From: Burkholderiaceae bacterium
Lineage (GTDB): Bacteria > Pseudomonadota > Gammaproteobacteria > Burkholderiales > Burkholderiaceae_C
Direction of reading: 5' to 3'
Assembly: GCA_024710165.1 (NCBI GenBank)
Contig: JANJVG010000207.1
Coordinates: 18,799-82,798 of the forward strand
Length of the DNA stretch: 64,000 nucleotides
Shown: piece by piece, positions 10,797-19,770 of the stretch
Layout: the number at the start of each line of letters is the position of its first letter
How positions within the stretch are numbered: the first letter of the stretch is position 1
Made by a program: the position numbers and the translations under genes
Notes under the pieces: model-generated
Told to the model about the DNA's origin: nothing
Databases searched by the model: none
The model's input: the letters and a program-made list of their open reading frames with translations, nothing else

Positions 10797-12359
10797 ATGA
10801 CCCAGCCCTACCTGCTGGCCATAGACAACGGCACCCAGAGCGTGCGGGCCCTGCTGTTCGATCTGCACGGCAACCTGGTGGACAAGGCACAGGTGCCCAT
10901 CACCACCTACCAGTCGCCCCAGCCCGGCTGGATGGAGAACGACCCCGAGGCCTTCTGGCAAACGCTGTGCCAGGCCTGTCAGCGCCTGTGGGCCAGCACG
11001 GCGGTGCCCAAGGAGGCGATTGCCGGCGTGGTCGTCACCACGCAGCGCGGCACCACGGTGTCGCTGGGGGCCGACGGGCAGCCGCTGCGCCCCTCCATGA
11101 TCTGGCTGGACCAGCGCCGCGCCGAGCTGGCCCCGCGCCTGCCCTGGTGGTGGGAGGCGGCCTTTGCCGCCATCGGCATGCAGGGCACCGTGCGCCACTT
11201 CCAGCGCGAGGCCGAGGCCAACTGGATCGCCCAGCACCAGCCCGACCTCTGGGCGCGCACCGACAAGTTTTTGCTGCTCTCGGGCTACCTGCACTGGCGC
11301 CTGGCGGGGCGCATGGTCGATTCGGTGGCCTCGCAGGTCGGCTATGTGCCCTTTGATTACAAAAAAGGCCGCTGGGCGCCGCCGCACGACTGGAAGTGGC
11401 ACGCCCTGCCCGTGCGCCCGTCCATGCTGCCCGAGCTGGTGCAGCCGGGCACGGTGATCGGCACCGTCACCCCCCAGGCCGCGCAGGACACCGGCATCCC
11501 CGCCGGCCTGCCCGTCGTGGCGGGCGCGGCCGACAAAGCCTGCGAGGTCATCGGCGCGGGCTGCCTCACACCCGAGATCGCCTGCCTGTCCTACGGCACG
11601 GCCGCCACCATCAATACCACCACGCCGCGCTACCTGGAGGCCACGCCCTTCATCCCGCCCTACCAGGCCGCCGTGCCGGGGCACTACAACACCGAGGTGC
11701 AGATCACGCGCGGCTTCTGGATGGTGAGCTGGTTCAGGGAACAGTTCGGCCAGCACGAGGAGCGGCTGGCGCGAGAGCGCGGCGTGCCGCCCGAAAGCCT
11801 GTTCGATGAACTGGTCAACGCCGTGCCCCCCGGCGCGCAGGGCCTGATGCTGCAGCCCTTCTGGAACCCCGGCATCAAGGTGCCCGGCCCCGAGGCCAAG
11901 GGCGCCGTGATCGGCTTTGGCGACGTTCACACCCGCGCCCACCTGTACCGCGCCATCCTCGAAGGGCTGGCCTACGCGCTGCGCGAGGCCAAGGAGCGCA
12001 TCGAAAAGCGCGGCGGCGCGCCCATCGAGCGCGTGCGCGTCTCGGGCGGCGGCTCGCAGAGCGACGCGGCCATGCAGATCACCGCCAACATCTTCAACCT
12101 TCCCTGCGAGCGCCCGCACCTCTACGAAACCAGCGGCCTGGGCGCGGCCATCATTGCCAGCGTGGGCCTGGGGCTGCACCCCGACTTCGCCACCGCCGTG
12201 CGCGCCATGACGCGCATCGGCCAGATGTTCCAGCCCGAGCCAGAGCACGCGCGCACCTACGAGCAGCTCTACCGCCGCGTCTATTGCCGCATGTACGAAA
12301 GGTTGCAGCCCCTGTACCGCGACATCCGCGCCATCACCGGCTACCCTTCGCAAGACTGA
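10797..12359 (+). CDS. FGGY-family carbohydrate/glycerol kinase
   Basis: A 520-residue kinase. The N-terminal phosphate-binding loop reads LLAIDNGTQSVRALLFD (about 5-21) and the C-terminal ATPase lobe contains VRVSGGGSQSDAAMQ (about 418-432), both standard for the FGGY family of the actin/hexokinase fold. It should phosphorylate a polyol or sugar with ATP. The sequence looks closer to xylulokinase-like members than to classical GlpK, but the neighbouring GlpD-like enzyme makes glycerol or a glycerol derivative the likely substrate. ATG 10797 follows a good CCAGGAG site. The next gene begins 19 bp downstream, so it is probably the third gene of the operon. Confidence 0.85.
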   Translation: MTQPYLLAIDNGTQSVRALLFDLHGNLVDKAQVPITTYQSPQPGWMENDPEAFWQTLCQACQRLWASTAVPKEAIAGVVVTTQRGTTVSLGADGQPLRPSMIWLDQRRAELAPRLPWWWEAAFAAIGMQGTVRHFQREAEANWIAQHQPDLWARTDKFLLLSGYLHWRLAGRMVDSVASQVGYVPFDYKKGRWAPPHDWKWHALPVRPSMLPELVQPGTVIGTVTPQAAQDTGIPAGLPVVAGAADKACEVIGAGCLTPEIACLSYGTAATINTTTPRYLEATPFIPPYQAAVPGHYNTEVQITRGFWMVSWFREQFGQHEERLARERGVPPESLFDELVNAVPPGAQGLMLQPFWNPGIKVPGPEAKGAVIGFGDVHTRAHLYRAILEGLAYALREAKERIEKRGGAPIERVRVSGGGSQSDAAMQITANIFNLPCERPHLYETSGLGAAIIASVGLGLHPDFATAVRAMTRIGQMFQPEPEHARTYEQLYRRVYCRMYERLQPLYRDIRAITGYPSQD

Positions 12360-12378
12360 AACCGCACAAGGCACCCCC

Positions 12379-13734
12379 GTGAAACGCCTCCTCATCACCA
12401 CCCTGCTGGCCGTCAGCGCCACCAGCCCCGCGTGGGCCTGGAGCAACCACGCCCTGGCCAACTACCGCGCCTTCGAGGTCCTGCCCGAAGTCGCCCAGGC
12501 CGCCGCCGTGCCCGCCGAGCCTCTCGAAAGCTTTCTGGCTGCGCAGGCCCAGCCCATCGCCGCCCTGCTGGACAGCCAGGACGCCTGGGCCCGGGCCCAC
12601 ATCGCGCACTACCCGCCCCTGCCCGCCGCACTGCGCTTTGATGCCCAGGTGGCGCAGCAAGGCCCGCAGGCGCTGCGCAAGGCCTTTTTGACGGCACTGC
12701 GCGTCTCGCCCGAAAGCCGCCTGGCGCTCTATGTGCAACCCGATCCCTGGGCACCGGCCCCCGACCCCGCCACGCGGCTGGAGCACGATGTCGTCAGCGC
12801 CCTGCCCGCACGCGACAAGGACGGCGGCGGCCACACCTTCGTGCGCCTGCGCGCGGGTGACAGCGTGGCGCCCCTGGCCGTGCTCGCCTCGGCCAGCGAC
12901 GAACCCGACTACGGCATGGACCTGAACCTGTGGGAAGATAGCCCCTCCGACTGGGGCCCGCGCTACGGCTTCGGCAAGATTCCCTTCGGCAACCCGAACC
13001 TCAGCTTCTCCACCCAGGCGCCCTTCCACATGGGCTACCACCATGAATCCAGTGTCATCTACATGGCGGCGGGGTTCTTGAAGCGCACCTACCCGCTGCT
13101 GCGCATCCACCAGTACGCAGGGCTGTCGGAACTGGCGTTTCGCACCGGGCACCCCTACTGGGGCTGGCGCTTTGCCGGGCTGGCGCTGCACTACCTGCAG
13201 GACCTGACCCAGCCCTACCATGCCAGCCTGGCGCCGGGTTTCTCGTCCACGCGGCTCATCGGCATCAACCTGATGGCCATGCTGGGCATGCCCGGCGCCA
13301 AGAACGACATGGTCATCCTGCTGTCCAACCGCCACTTCGTGCTGGAACGCTATGAAAGCCAGATGATCCAGGCCAGCGCCCTGGCCCGCCAGAGCGGCAG
13401 CGTGGACCAGGCCCTGCGCGACACCAGCACCGACGCCAGCCACCCCACCTGGAGCGAAACCTACGCCCGCCACACCGTCGCCCGGCAGGCCCACGCCCTG
13501 GGCCCCGCCGTGACCGAGCAAATGCTGGCCAGCGTGCAGCCCGGCTACGTCAACGACCCCAGCTTCGACTTCGGCGTGCACGCCAAGGACATCGACCTGG
13601 TGGCCGAAGTCGCCAGCCAGGGCGAAGCGCAGCGCCAGGTGCTGGAATCCACCATCGCCACCCTGATGCGCAACTTTGGCGCGCACAGCCGCAACATGCT
13701 GCGCGGCATCCTGGGAGAGACCACCCCGCCCTGA
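12379..13734 (+). CDS. Secreted zinc-dependent phospholipase C / P1-nuclease-fold enzyme
   Basis: A 451-residue protein starting at GTG with a clear signal peptide (MKRLLITTLLAVSATSPAWA); cleavage after Ala20 leaves Trp21 as the new N terminus. In the zinc phospholipase C/P1 nuclease fold the mature N-terminal Trp is itself a zinc ligand. Other expected ligands are visible: His24, His271/Asp275/His281 in HYLQDLTQPYH (the family HxxxDxxxxxH pattern) and His319/Glu323 in HFVLE. I infer a tri-zinc phosphodiesterase acting in the periplasm or outside the cell, on phospholipids or nucleic acids. Its place behind a GlpD-like enzyme and a glycerol-type kinase favours a phospholipase role. No experimental family name is claimed. 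Confidence 0.7.
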   Translation: MKRLLITTLLAVSATSPAWAWSNHALANYRAFEVLPEVAQAAAVPAEPLESFLAAQAQPIAALLDSQDAWARAHIAHYPPLPAALRFDAQVAQQGPQALRKAFLTALRVSPESRLALYVQPDPWAPAPDPATRLEHDVVSALPARDKDGGGHTFVRLRAGDSVAPLAVLASASDEPDYGMDLNLWEDSPSDWGPRYGFGKIPFGNPNLSFSTQAPFHMGYHHESSVIYMAAGFLKRTYPLLRIHQYAGLSELAFRTGHPYWGWRFAGLALHYLQDLTQPYHASLAPGFSSTRLIGINLMAMLGMPGAKNDMVILLSNRHFVLERYESQMIQASALARQSGSVDQALRDTSTDASHPTWSETYARHTVARQAHALGPAVTEQMLASVQPGYVNDPSFDFGVHAKDIDLVAEVASQGEAQRQVLESTIATLMRNFGAHSRNMLRGILGETTPP

Positions 13735-13766
13735 CCCGGTGCACGCCCGGGTAAGCTATTGCCCCC

Positions 13767-14360
13767 ATGCCCCAGACCCTCGCCGCCCCCGCGCACAGCG
13801 AACTCATCATCAAAAAGAGCCGCTTCATCGGCTGCGTGCAACCCATGCCCGACCGCGCCAGCGCCCAGGCGCATGTCGATGCGCTGTGGAAAGAACACCC
13901 CGGCGCCGCCCACATCTGCTGGGCGCTGCTGGCGGGGGGCCAGTCTGCCGCCGTGGACGATGGCGAACCCGGCGGCACGGCCGGCCGCCCCATGCTCGAC
14001 GTGCTGCGCCACCAGGACCTCGAAGGCGTGCTGGCCACCGTGGTGCGCTACTTTGGCGGCGTCAAGCTGGGCGCAGGCGGCCTGGTGCGCGCCTACACCG
14101 ACACCGTGGCCCAGGCCCTGCTGACGGCGCCCAAGGTGCAGCTACAGCGCATGAAAACCCTGCAATGCCTGGTGCCCTACGCGCAAGAAGGCCTGCTGCG
14201 CCGCGAGATCGACGCCGCCGGGGCCGAGCTGGTGGACGTGCAGCACGGCACCTTGGTCACCCTGCGCCTGCGCCTGCCCGAAGCCCAAGCCGCCGCTTTT
14301 GTGCAGCGCATCAACGACATCGGCCAGGGCCGCGTGGGCTGGGAAGACGCCACCGGCTGA
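13767..14360 (+). CDS. YigZ/IMPACT family protein
   Basis: A 197-residue protein of the YigZ family. The N-terminal IMPACT domain contains KKSRFIGCV, then DDGEPGGTAGRPML and VRYFGGVKLGAGGLVRAY (about residues 92-109), all diagnostic; a small ferredoxin-like C-terminal domain (DUF1949-like) follows. Relatives are linked to translation regulation in eukaryotes (IMPACT/GCN1 binding) and possibly nucleic-acid binding in bacteria, but the bacterial function is not settled. It starts 32 bp after the phospholipase-like gene and may be read from the same transcript, although a functional link is not apparent. Confidence 0.9.
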   Translation: MPQTLAAPAHSELIIKKSRFIGCVQPMPDRASAQAHVDALWKEHPGAAHICWALLAGGQSAAVDDGEPGGTAGRPMLDVLRHQDLEGVLATVVRYFGGVKLGAGGLVRAYTDTVAQALLTAPKVQLQRMKTLQCLVPYAQEGLLRREIDAAGAELVDVQHGTLVTLRLRLPEAQAAAFVQRINDIGQGRVGWEDATG

Positions 14361-14428
14361 ACCGCTGCCGATTACAGAAACCGCTGCGCGAGCCGATAAC
14401 CAGGGAATCCCCTGCCCGGAGTTCCACC

Positions 14429-14644
14429 ATGGACGTTTCCCTCGCCAACAGCATCGTCAACACCGCCACCACGCTGGCCAGCGCCAAAACGTCCGACGCC
14501 GTCAACATCACCATGCTGAAAAAAGCGCTGGACATGCAGGAAGCCACCGCCACGATCATGATCGACGCCATGGCGCAATCCGTGCCCCAGCCCCAGTTGG
14601 CCACCTCGGGCACGCTGGGGACGCAGGTCAATACCTACGCCTGA
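14429..14644 (+). CDS. YjfB family small protein (putative motility)
   Basis: A 71-residue protein opening MDVSLANSIVNTATTLASAK and containing KKALDMQEATATIMIDAM, the layout of the YjfB-type family (short, helical, Gln/Pro tail). Members are tagged as putative motility proteins because some are in flagellar regulons, but no function is proven. The ATG at 14429 is preceded by CCGGAG at a suitable distance. There are no flagellar genes next to it here. Confidence 0.75.
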   Translation: MDVSLANSIVNTATTLASAKTSDAVNITMLKKALDMQEATATIMIDAMAQSVPQPQLATSGTLGTQVNTYA

Positions 14645-14739
14645 AGCCCCATCGCTGGCTGCGCCAACACACGCAGCCAAAGGCCTGAACTGCGCGCGCC
14701 GGTTATAGAACATAGTCAATGAATGTTGTGTAGCTCCCC

Positions 14740-14919
14740 ATGCGCCCCGCATCCACCGCCCGCCTTGCCTCCGCCCTGATGCAACTGGGCACTGCTATGT
14801 GCCTGCTGCCCGTTGTGGCCGTGGTGCTGCTGCGCACCGGTGCGCTGCTGCCGCTCCTTCCCTGGGGTGCGGGCGTCGCGGTACTGGGCATGGCGATCGG
14901 GCTGAGCGCTCGCGACTGA
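14740..14919 (+). CDS. Small hydrophobic membrane protein, hypothetical
   Basis: A 59-codon open frame from ATG 14740 to TGA 14917-14919. The product has a positively charged start (MRPASTARLAS) followed by two hydrophobic stretches (about residues 13-33 and 37-54) separated by a short turn, ending SARD. This is the shape of a two-span inner-membrane protein with both ends inside. It occupies the gap between the YjfB-like gene and the RM enzyme and ends 23 bp before the RM start. No clear Shine-Dalgarno sequence is seen. I do not recognise a family; the even hydrophobic pattern is the main reason to believe it is real. Confidence 0.5.
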   Translation: MRPASTARLASALMQLGTAMCLLPVVAVVLLRTGALLPLLPWGAGVAVLGMAIGLSARD

Positions 14920-14942
14920 CACCCCCCGCTATCATCTCCCGC

Positions 14943-17900
14943 ATGGGAGACAACCACACCGCCACAGGCACCCAAGCGCCCGCCGACCACGCCGCCGCCA
15001 CCGCCACCGCCGCCCACGCCTTCATCCAGCGCTGGAGCGGCACCACCGCCAGCGAGCTGGCCACTGCGCAAAGCTTTGTGATGGACCTGTGCCAGCTGCT
15101 CGGTGTGGACAAACCCCACCCCACGCCCGAGCAAAGCTACATGTTCGAGCGCCCCGTCACCTTCACGCATGGCGACGGCAGCGCCAGCAGCGGGCGCATT
15201 GACTGCTACCGGCGCGGCCACTTTGTGCTGGAGGCCAAAAAGCTCAAGGCCGGCAGCCACACCAAGGGTTTTGACGACGGCCTGCTGCGCGCCCGCAGCC
15301 AGGGCGAGGCCTACGCCCGCGCCCTGCCCGCGCAAGAGGGCCGCCCGCCCTTCGTGCTGGTGGTGGACGTGGGCACGGTGATTGAGGTGTATGCCGAGTT
15401 CAGCCGCAGCGGCGGCACCTACACCCCCTACCCCGACCCGCGCAGCCACCGCCTGCAGCTCGCCGACCTGGCCCGGCCCGAGGTGCAAGACCGCCTGCGC
15501 CGCATCTGGACCGACCCCGAAAGCCTCAACCCCGCACGCATCAGCGCCCAGGTCACGCGCGACGTGGCCGCGCTGCTGGCGCGGCTGTCGCAGTCGCTGG
15601 AGGGCGGAGGCAACGCAAATACCAAGCAAAATCAGCTTCAAGCCCTTGTCAATCAAGCGCCAGTAGCTCCTGACATCGTAGCAGCCTACCTCACCCGCTG
15701 CCTGTTTTCAATGTTTGCCGAAGACGTGGAGCTGCTGCCCAAAGGCGCCTTTCTGGGCCTGCTGCAAACCCACCGCGACGACCCCGCCACGCTGCAGCAC
15801 ATGCTGCGCATTTTGTGGACCGACATGGACCGGGGCGGCTTTTCTGCCGCGCTGGCAAGAGAAGTGCTGCACTTCAACGGCAAGCTGTTCAAAGGCGCGG
15901 GGAAAGACGGCTACAGCCTGCGGCTCACGCCCGAGCAGGTGGACCTGCTCATAGCAGCCGCCCGCGCCAACTGGCGCGAGGTCGAGCCCGCCATCTTCGG
16001 CACCCTGCTGGAGCGCGCGCTCGACCCCGCCGAGCGCCACGCCCTGGGCGCGCACTACACGCCCCGCGCCTATGTAGAGCGGCTGGTGCTGCCCACCGTC
16101 ATCGAACCCCTGCGCGCCGACTGGGCCAACGCCCAGGCCGCCGCCCTGGTGCTGGCCCACGAAGCCGCCGCGCTGCAAGGCAAGGCGGCAGACGCCAAAC
16201 TGGCCGAAGCCCGCGCCGAGGTCAAAAAATTCCACCATCAGCTGTGCACCACCCGCGTGCTCGACCCAGCCTGCGGCAGCGCCAACTTTTTGTACGTGAC
16301 GCTGGAGCACCTGAAGCGCCTGGAGGGCGAAGTCGTCAACCAGTTGGAGGAACTCGGCCACACGCAAGACCAGCTCGGCTTTGAAGGCGAAACCGTCACC
16401 CTGCAGCAACTGCGCGGCATCGAGCTGAACGAACGCGCCGCCGCCCTGGCCGAACTCGTGCTGTGGATTGGCTACCTGCAATGGCACATCCGCACCCGGG
16501 GCGCCGCCAGCGTGGCCGAACCCGTGGTGCACAACTACGGCAACATCGAATGCCGCGACGCCGTGCTGGCCTGGGACGCGCAGGAAGTGGCGTACGACGC
16601 CCACGGCCAGTTGCTCAGCCGCTGGGACGGCACCACGTTCAAAACGCACCCTGTCACCGGCGAACAGGTGCCCGACGAAGCCGCCCAGGTGCCCCAATGG
16701 CGCTACGCGGGTGCCCGCCAGGCGCAGTGGCCGCAGGCGGATTTCATTGTGGGGAACCCGCCGTTCATTGGCGCCGCCAGCATGCGCGCTGCCCTGGGCG
16801 ACGGCTACGTGCAAGCACTGCGCGGCGCCTGGCCCGAGGTTCCGGAAAGCGCCGACTTTGTGATGTTCTGGTGGCACCACGCCGCCGCCCAAGTGGCCGC
16901 AGGTCACACGCGCCGCATGGGCTTGATCACCACCAACAGCCTGCGCCAGACGTTCAACCGGCGCGTGGTGCAGGCCGCGCTGGACAAGGGCTGCCACCTG
17001 CTCATGGCGATTCCCGACCATCCGTGGGTGGATAGCGCCAACGGTGCTGCCGTGCGCATTGCCATGACGGTAGCCGCGCCCGGTGCGGGCGAAGGGCAGT
17101 TGTTCACGGTAAGGGACGAGCAGCCCGGCGAGCATGGAGAGATGGCCGTCACACTGTCAGAGAGCACGGGCGTAGTTCACGCCGACCTCAGCAGCGGTGC
17201 CAATGTGGCCAGCGCACTTGGATTGCGCGCCAATGAAAACCTCAGCAATCGGGGCGTACAGCTTTTTGGCGCGGGCTTTATCGTCACACCGGAAGAGGCC
17301 AACGCACTGCATAGCCCACAACTCATACGCGACTATCGCAACGGGCGCGATCTCACCGCAGAGTCGCGCAATGTGATGGTGATTGATGCCTTTGGCGTGT
17401 CCGCCGAACAACTGCGTGCGCAACATCCCGCCGTCTATCAATGGCTGCTGGAAAAAGTCAAACCCGAGCGCGACCAAAACAACCGTGAGAGCCGCCGCAA
17501 AAACTGGTGGCTTTTTGGCGAAACCAACCCAAAGCTGCGCAAACAGCTAGCAGGACTGCCCCGCTACATCGCTACCGTCGAAACCGCTAAACACCGCACC
17601 TTTCAATTCCTCGACGCCAGCATCCTGCCGGACAACATGCTGGTCGCCATTGCGGTGAATGACGCTTACACATTGGGCGTGCTCTCCAGCCAATTGCACA
17701 TCGAATGGGCGCTCGCAACCGGTGGCACGCTGGAAGACCGCCCCCGCTACAACAAATCCCGCTGCTTCGAAACTTTCCCCTTCCCCGACGAAGACACCGG
17801 CCTGACCCCGCCACTGCGCGAGCGCATCGCCCACCTGGCCGAGCAGATCGACCAGCACCGCAAGCGCGTGCTCGCCCCCGAATCCGGCAACACCGGCCTC

Positions 17901-18494
17901 ACCCTCACCGGCCTCTACAACGTGCTGGCAGCCCTGCGCGAAGGCCGGGCGCTCACGGCCAAAGAGAAAACCCAGCACACCCAGGGCCTGGTGGGCGTGC
18001 TGCGCGAGCTGCACGACGAGCTGGACGCGGCTGTGCTGGCCGCCTACGGCTTGAGCGCCACGGCGGGCACCGACGACATCCTGGCCCACCTGGTGCAGCT
18101 CAACACCCAGCGCGCGGCAGAAGAGGCCCAGGGCCGCGTGCGCTGGCTGCGGCCCGACTTTCAAAATCCGCAAAATTCACTGCAAAAACAGGAGCTGCTG
18201 GCGCACGAGGATCAAGCGCTGGATGCCTATTCGGATGGTGAAAAACCACTATCAAAACCAGAGCAAACCAAGCCCCAGCAACTCCCCTGGCCTGCCACCT
18301 TGCCCGAGCAGGTGCGCGCCGTGGCCGCCGTGCTAGCCGCCAGCCCCGCGCCGCTCACATTGAGCGCCATCGAAGCGCGCTTCAAAGGCCGTGGCCCCTG
18401 GAAAAAGGGCCTGCCCACGCTGCTGCAAACGCTGGAGGCGCTGGGCCGGGCGCAGGCGGTGCCCACCGGGGGCGAAGTGGCCTGGCGCGGCTGA
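14943..18494 (+). CDS. MmeI-like single-chain restriction-modification enzyme (type IIG/IIL)
   Basis: A 1183-residue fusion of nuclease and DNA methyltransferase. Residues Asp87, Glu97 and Lys99 ([17 protein letters not shown]) form a PD-(D/E)XK nuclease site. A helical spacer follows, then the methyltransferase with SAM motif DPACGSANF (Asp441) and catalytic NPPF (Asn605), the gamma-type order and N6-adenine signature. About residues 735-930 should hold the target recognition domain, and the last about 75 residues look like a winged helix ([14 protein letters not shown]). The order matches MmeI, with a longer C terminus. It would methylate one strand and cut at a distance. Start ATG 14943. 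Two copies of the dispersed repeat are translated in frame. No separate specificity or nuclease gene is nearby. Confidence 0.85.
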   Translation: MGDNHTATGTQAPADHAAATATAAHAFIQRWSGTTASELATAQSFVMDLCQLLGVDKPHPTPEQSYMFERPVTFTHGDGSASSGRIDCYRRGHFVLEAKKLKAGSHTKGFDDGLLRARSQGEAYARALPAQEGRPPFVLVVDVGTVIEVYAEFSRSGGTYTPYPDPRSHRLQLADLARPEVQDRLRRIWTDPESLNPARISAQVTRDVAALLARLSQSLEGGGNANTKQNQLQALVNQAPVAPDIVAAYLTRCLFSMFAEDVELLPKGAFLGLLQTHRDDPATLQHMLRILWTDMDRGGFSAALAREVLHFNGKLFKGAGKDGYSLRLTPEQVDLLIAAARANWREVEPAIFGTLLERALDPAERHALGAHYTPRAYVERLVLPTVIEPLRADWANAQAAALVLAHEAAALQGKAADAKLAEARAEVKKFHHQLCTTRVLDPACGSANFLYVTLEHLKRLEGEVVNQLEELGHTQDQLGFEGETVTLQQLRGIELNERAAALAELVLWIGYLQWHIRTRGAASVAEPVVHNYGNIECRDAVLAWDAQEVAYDAHGQLLSRWDGTTFKTHPVTGEQVPDEAAQVPQWRYAGARQAQWPQADFIVGNPPFIGAASMRAALGDGYVQALRGAWPEVPESADFVMFWWHHAAAQVAAGHTRRMGLITTNSLRQTFNRRVVQAALDKGCHLLMAIPDHPWVDSANGAAVRIAMTVAAPGAGEGQLFTVRDEQPGEHGEMAVTLSESTGVVHADLSSGANVASALGLRANENLSNRGVQLFGAGFIVTPEEANALHSPQLIRDYRNGRDLTAESRNVMVIDAFGVSAEQLRAQHPAVYQWLLEKVKPERDQNNRESRRKNWWLFGETNPKLRKQLAGLPRYIATVETAKHRTFQFLDASILPDNMLVAIAVNDAYTLGVLSSQLHIEWALATGGTLEDRPRYNKSRCFETFPFPDEDTGLTPPLRERIAHLAEQIDQHRKRVLAPESGNTGLTLTGLYNVLAALREGRALTAKEKTQHTQGLVGVLRELHDELDAAVLAAYGLSATAGTDDILAHLVQLNTQRAAEEAQGRVRWLRPDFQNPQNSLQKQELLAHEDQALDAYSDGEKPLSKPEQTKPQQLPWPATLPEQVRAVAAVLAASPAPLTLSAIEARFKGRGPWKKGLPTLLQTLEALGRAQAVPTGGEVAWRG
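15628..15683 (-). repeat. Dispersed palindromic repeat, copy 3, in frame in the RM gene (N-terminal third)
   Basis: Minus-strand reading gives AGGAGCTACTGGCGCTTGAT, then GACAAGGGCTTGAAGCTGATTTT, matching both repeat arms. It encodes about residues 229-247 ([19 protein letters not shown]) between the nuclease domain and the helical spacer. Confidence 0.75.
18172..18245 (+). repeat. Dispersed palindromic repeat, copy 4, in frame in the RM gene (C-terminal linker)
   Basis: Contains AGGAGCTGCTGGCGC and ATCAAGCGCTGGATGCCTAT, the two arms of the repeat, with A/T-rich ends. It encodes a linker (about residues 1078-1101) between the MmeI-like body and the terminal winged helix. Confidence 0.65.
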
Positions 18495-18503
18495 CGCCCC
18501 CGG

Positions 18504-18550
18504 GCCGGGGTGCCGGCGGTGCCGGGCAAGGCCCCACCCCGGCGTTTTCT
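18504..18550 (+). terminator. Likely terminator after the RM gene
   Basis: GCCGGGGTG (18504-18512) pairs with CACCCCGGC (18535-18543); the loop is 22 bases and GC-rich, and the stem is followed by GTTTTCT. It lies 10 bp past the RM stop codon. The long loop makes it a moderate rather than strong call. Confidence 0.5.
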
Positions 18551-18573
18551 GCGTGAACTTGCTACCATGGCCC

Positions 18574-19665
18574 ATGACTTCCATGCCCCCGAAGCCTGCC
18601 GATGAAGCCCAGATTCAGGCCGCGCTCAGCGACCCCCGGCGTCTGGCCGCAGTGCGCGACACCGGCTTGCTGGACACCCCCGCCGAAGAAAGCTTTGACC
18701 GGCTGACCCGTCTGGCGGCCAAGCTCACCGGGGCGCCCGTCACTTTCGTGTCGCTGGTGGACGCAGACCGCGATTTCTACAAGAGCGCCTATGGCATGGG
18801 CGAGCCTTTGCGCAGCACGCGCGAGCTGACGGGGCGCACGTTCTGCCACTATGCCCTGGCGTCCGGAGAGGCGCTGATCCTGGAGGACGTGACGCAACTG
18901 CCGGTGTTCAGTGACGTTCCTACGGTCGGGTCGCTGGGGGTGCGGGCCTATGCAGGCGTTCCGCTGCGCACCGAAGACGGAGAAGTGCTGGGGAGTTTCT
19001 GCGCGGTGGATTTCAAGCCCAAACAGTGGACCGAGCAGGACATCGAGGTGCTCGTCGAGCTGGCGCACTCGGCCCTGCGCGAAATCCGGCTGCGCCAGGC
19101 GCTGCAGAACGCCGATGCGCTCAACCAGCAGTTGCTGACGCAGCTGCAAAAGGTCGATGAACTCAACCGGGCATTGAGCGAGCTGGCAACCACCGACGCC
19201 CTGACCGGGCTGCGCAACCGGCGGGCGTTCGACCACAGCCTGCAACTCGAACTGGCCATTGTGGACCGCCGGGATGCCCCGCTGAGCCTGCTCATGCTGG
19301 ACGTGGACCATTTCAAGCGCATCAACGACACCCTGGGCCACGAGGCGGGCGACAAGGTGCTGCTGGCGATCGCCCGGTTGCTCAGCGGCTGTGCCCGGGT
19401 CATCGACGTCGTTGCCCGCGTGGGCGGCGAAGAGTTTGCCGTGATTCTGCCGAACACCGATGCCCAGGGCGCCCTGGAAGTGGCCGAGCGCATGCGCATC
19501 GCGGTGGCACAGGCCCACTGGCTGGGGCACCCGACAACCATCAGCCTGGGTGTGGCAACGCTGCAGGAGAAGGAAGACGCTGGCGGCCTTTACGCCCGGG
19601 CCGATGCCGCGCTGTACGCTGCCAAAACAGCCGGTCGAAACCGGGTGGTGAGCGCCGAGGGGTGA
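18574..19665 (+). CDS. Diguanylate cyclase with GAF sensor domain
   Basis: A 363-residue protein. About residues 25-165 form a GAF domain of the type found with GGDEF proteins (VRDTGLLDTPAEESFDRLTR start, and GVPLRTEDGEVLGSFCAVD). A short coiled coil leads to a GGDEF domain (about 195-360) with the intact active site RVGGEEFAVILP and an RVID inhibitory site five residues upstream, so it should make cyclic-di-GMP from GTP and be feedback-inhibited. No membrane span is visible, so it is cytoplasmic. Two in-frame ATGs (18574 and 18583) are possible starts; I chose the first. The GAF ligand is unknown. Confidence 0.85.
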   Translation: MTSMPPKPADEAQIQAALSDPRRLAAVRDTGLLDTPAEESFDRLTRLAAKLTGAPVTFVSLVDADRDFYKSAYGMGEPLRSTRELTGRTFCHYALASGEALILEDVTQLPVFSDVPTVGSLGVRAYAGVPLRTEDGEVLGSFCAVDFKPKQWTEQDIEVLVELAHSALREIRLRQALQNADALNQQLLTQLQKVDELNRALSELATTDALTGLRNRRAFDHSLQLELAIVDRRDAPLSLLMLDVDHFKRINDTLGHEAGDKVLLAIARLLSGCARVIDVVARVGGEEFAVILPNTDAQGALEVAERMRIAVAQAHWLGHPTTISLGVATLQEKEDAGGLYARADAALYAAKTAGRNRVVSAEG

Positions 19666-19770
19666 AGCGGCCCCCGGATGCCTTTTGGGTGGCCGACAGT
19701 GCTTGTCAGCAAAGCGCGAAAGCTTTTGCGGGCTGAAGCACCCGAAGCGGGTGTGCGCCGCAGGGGCGCC

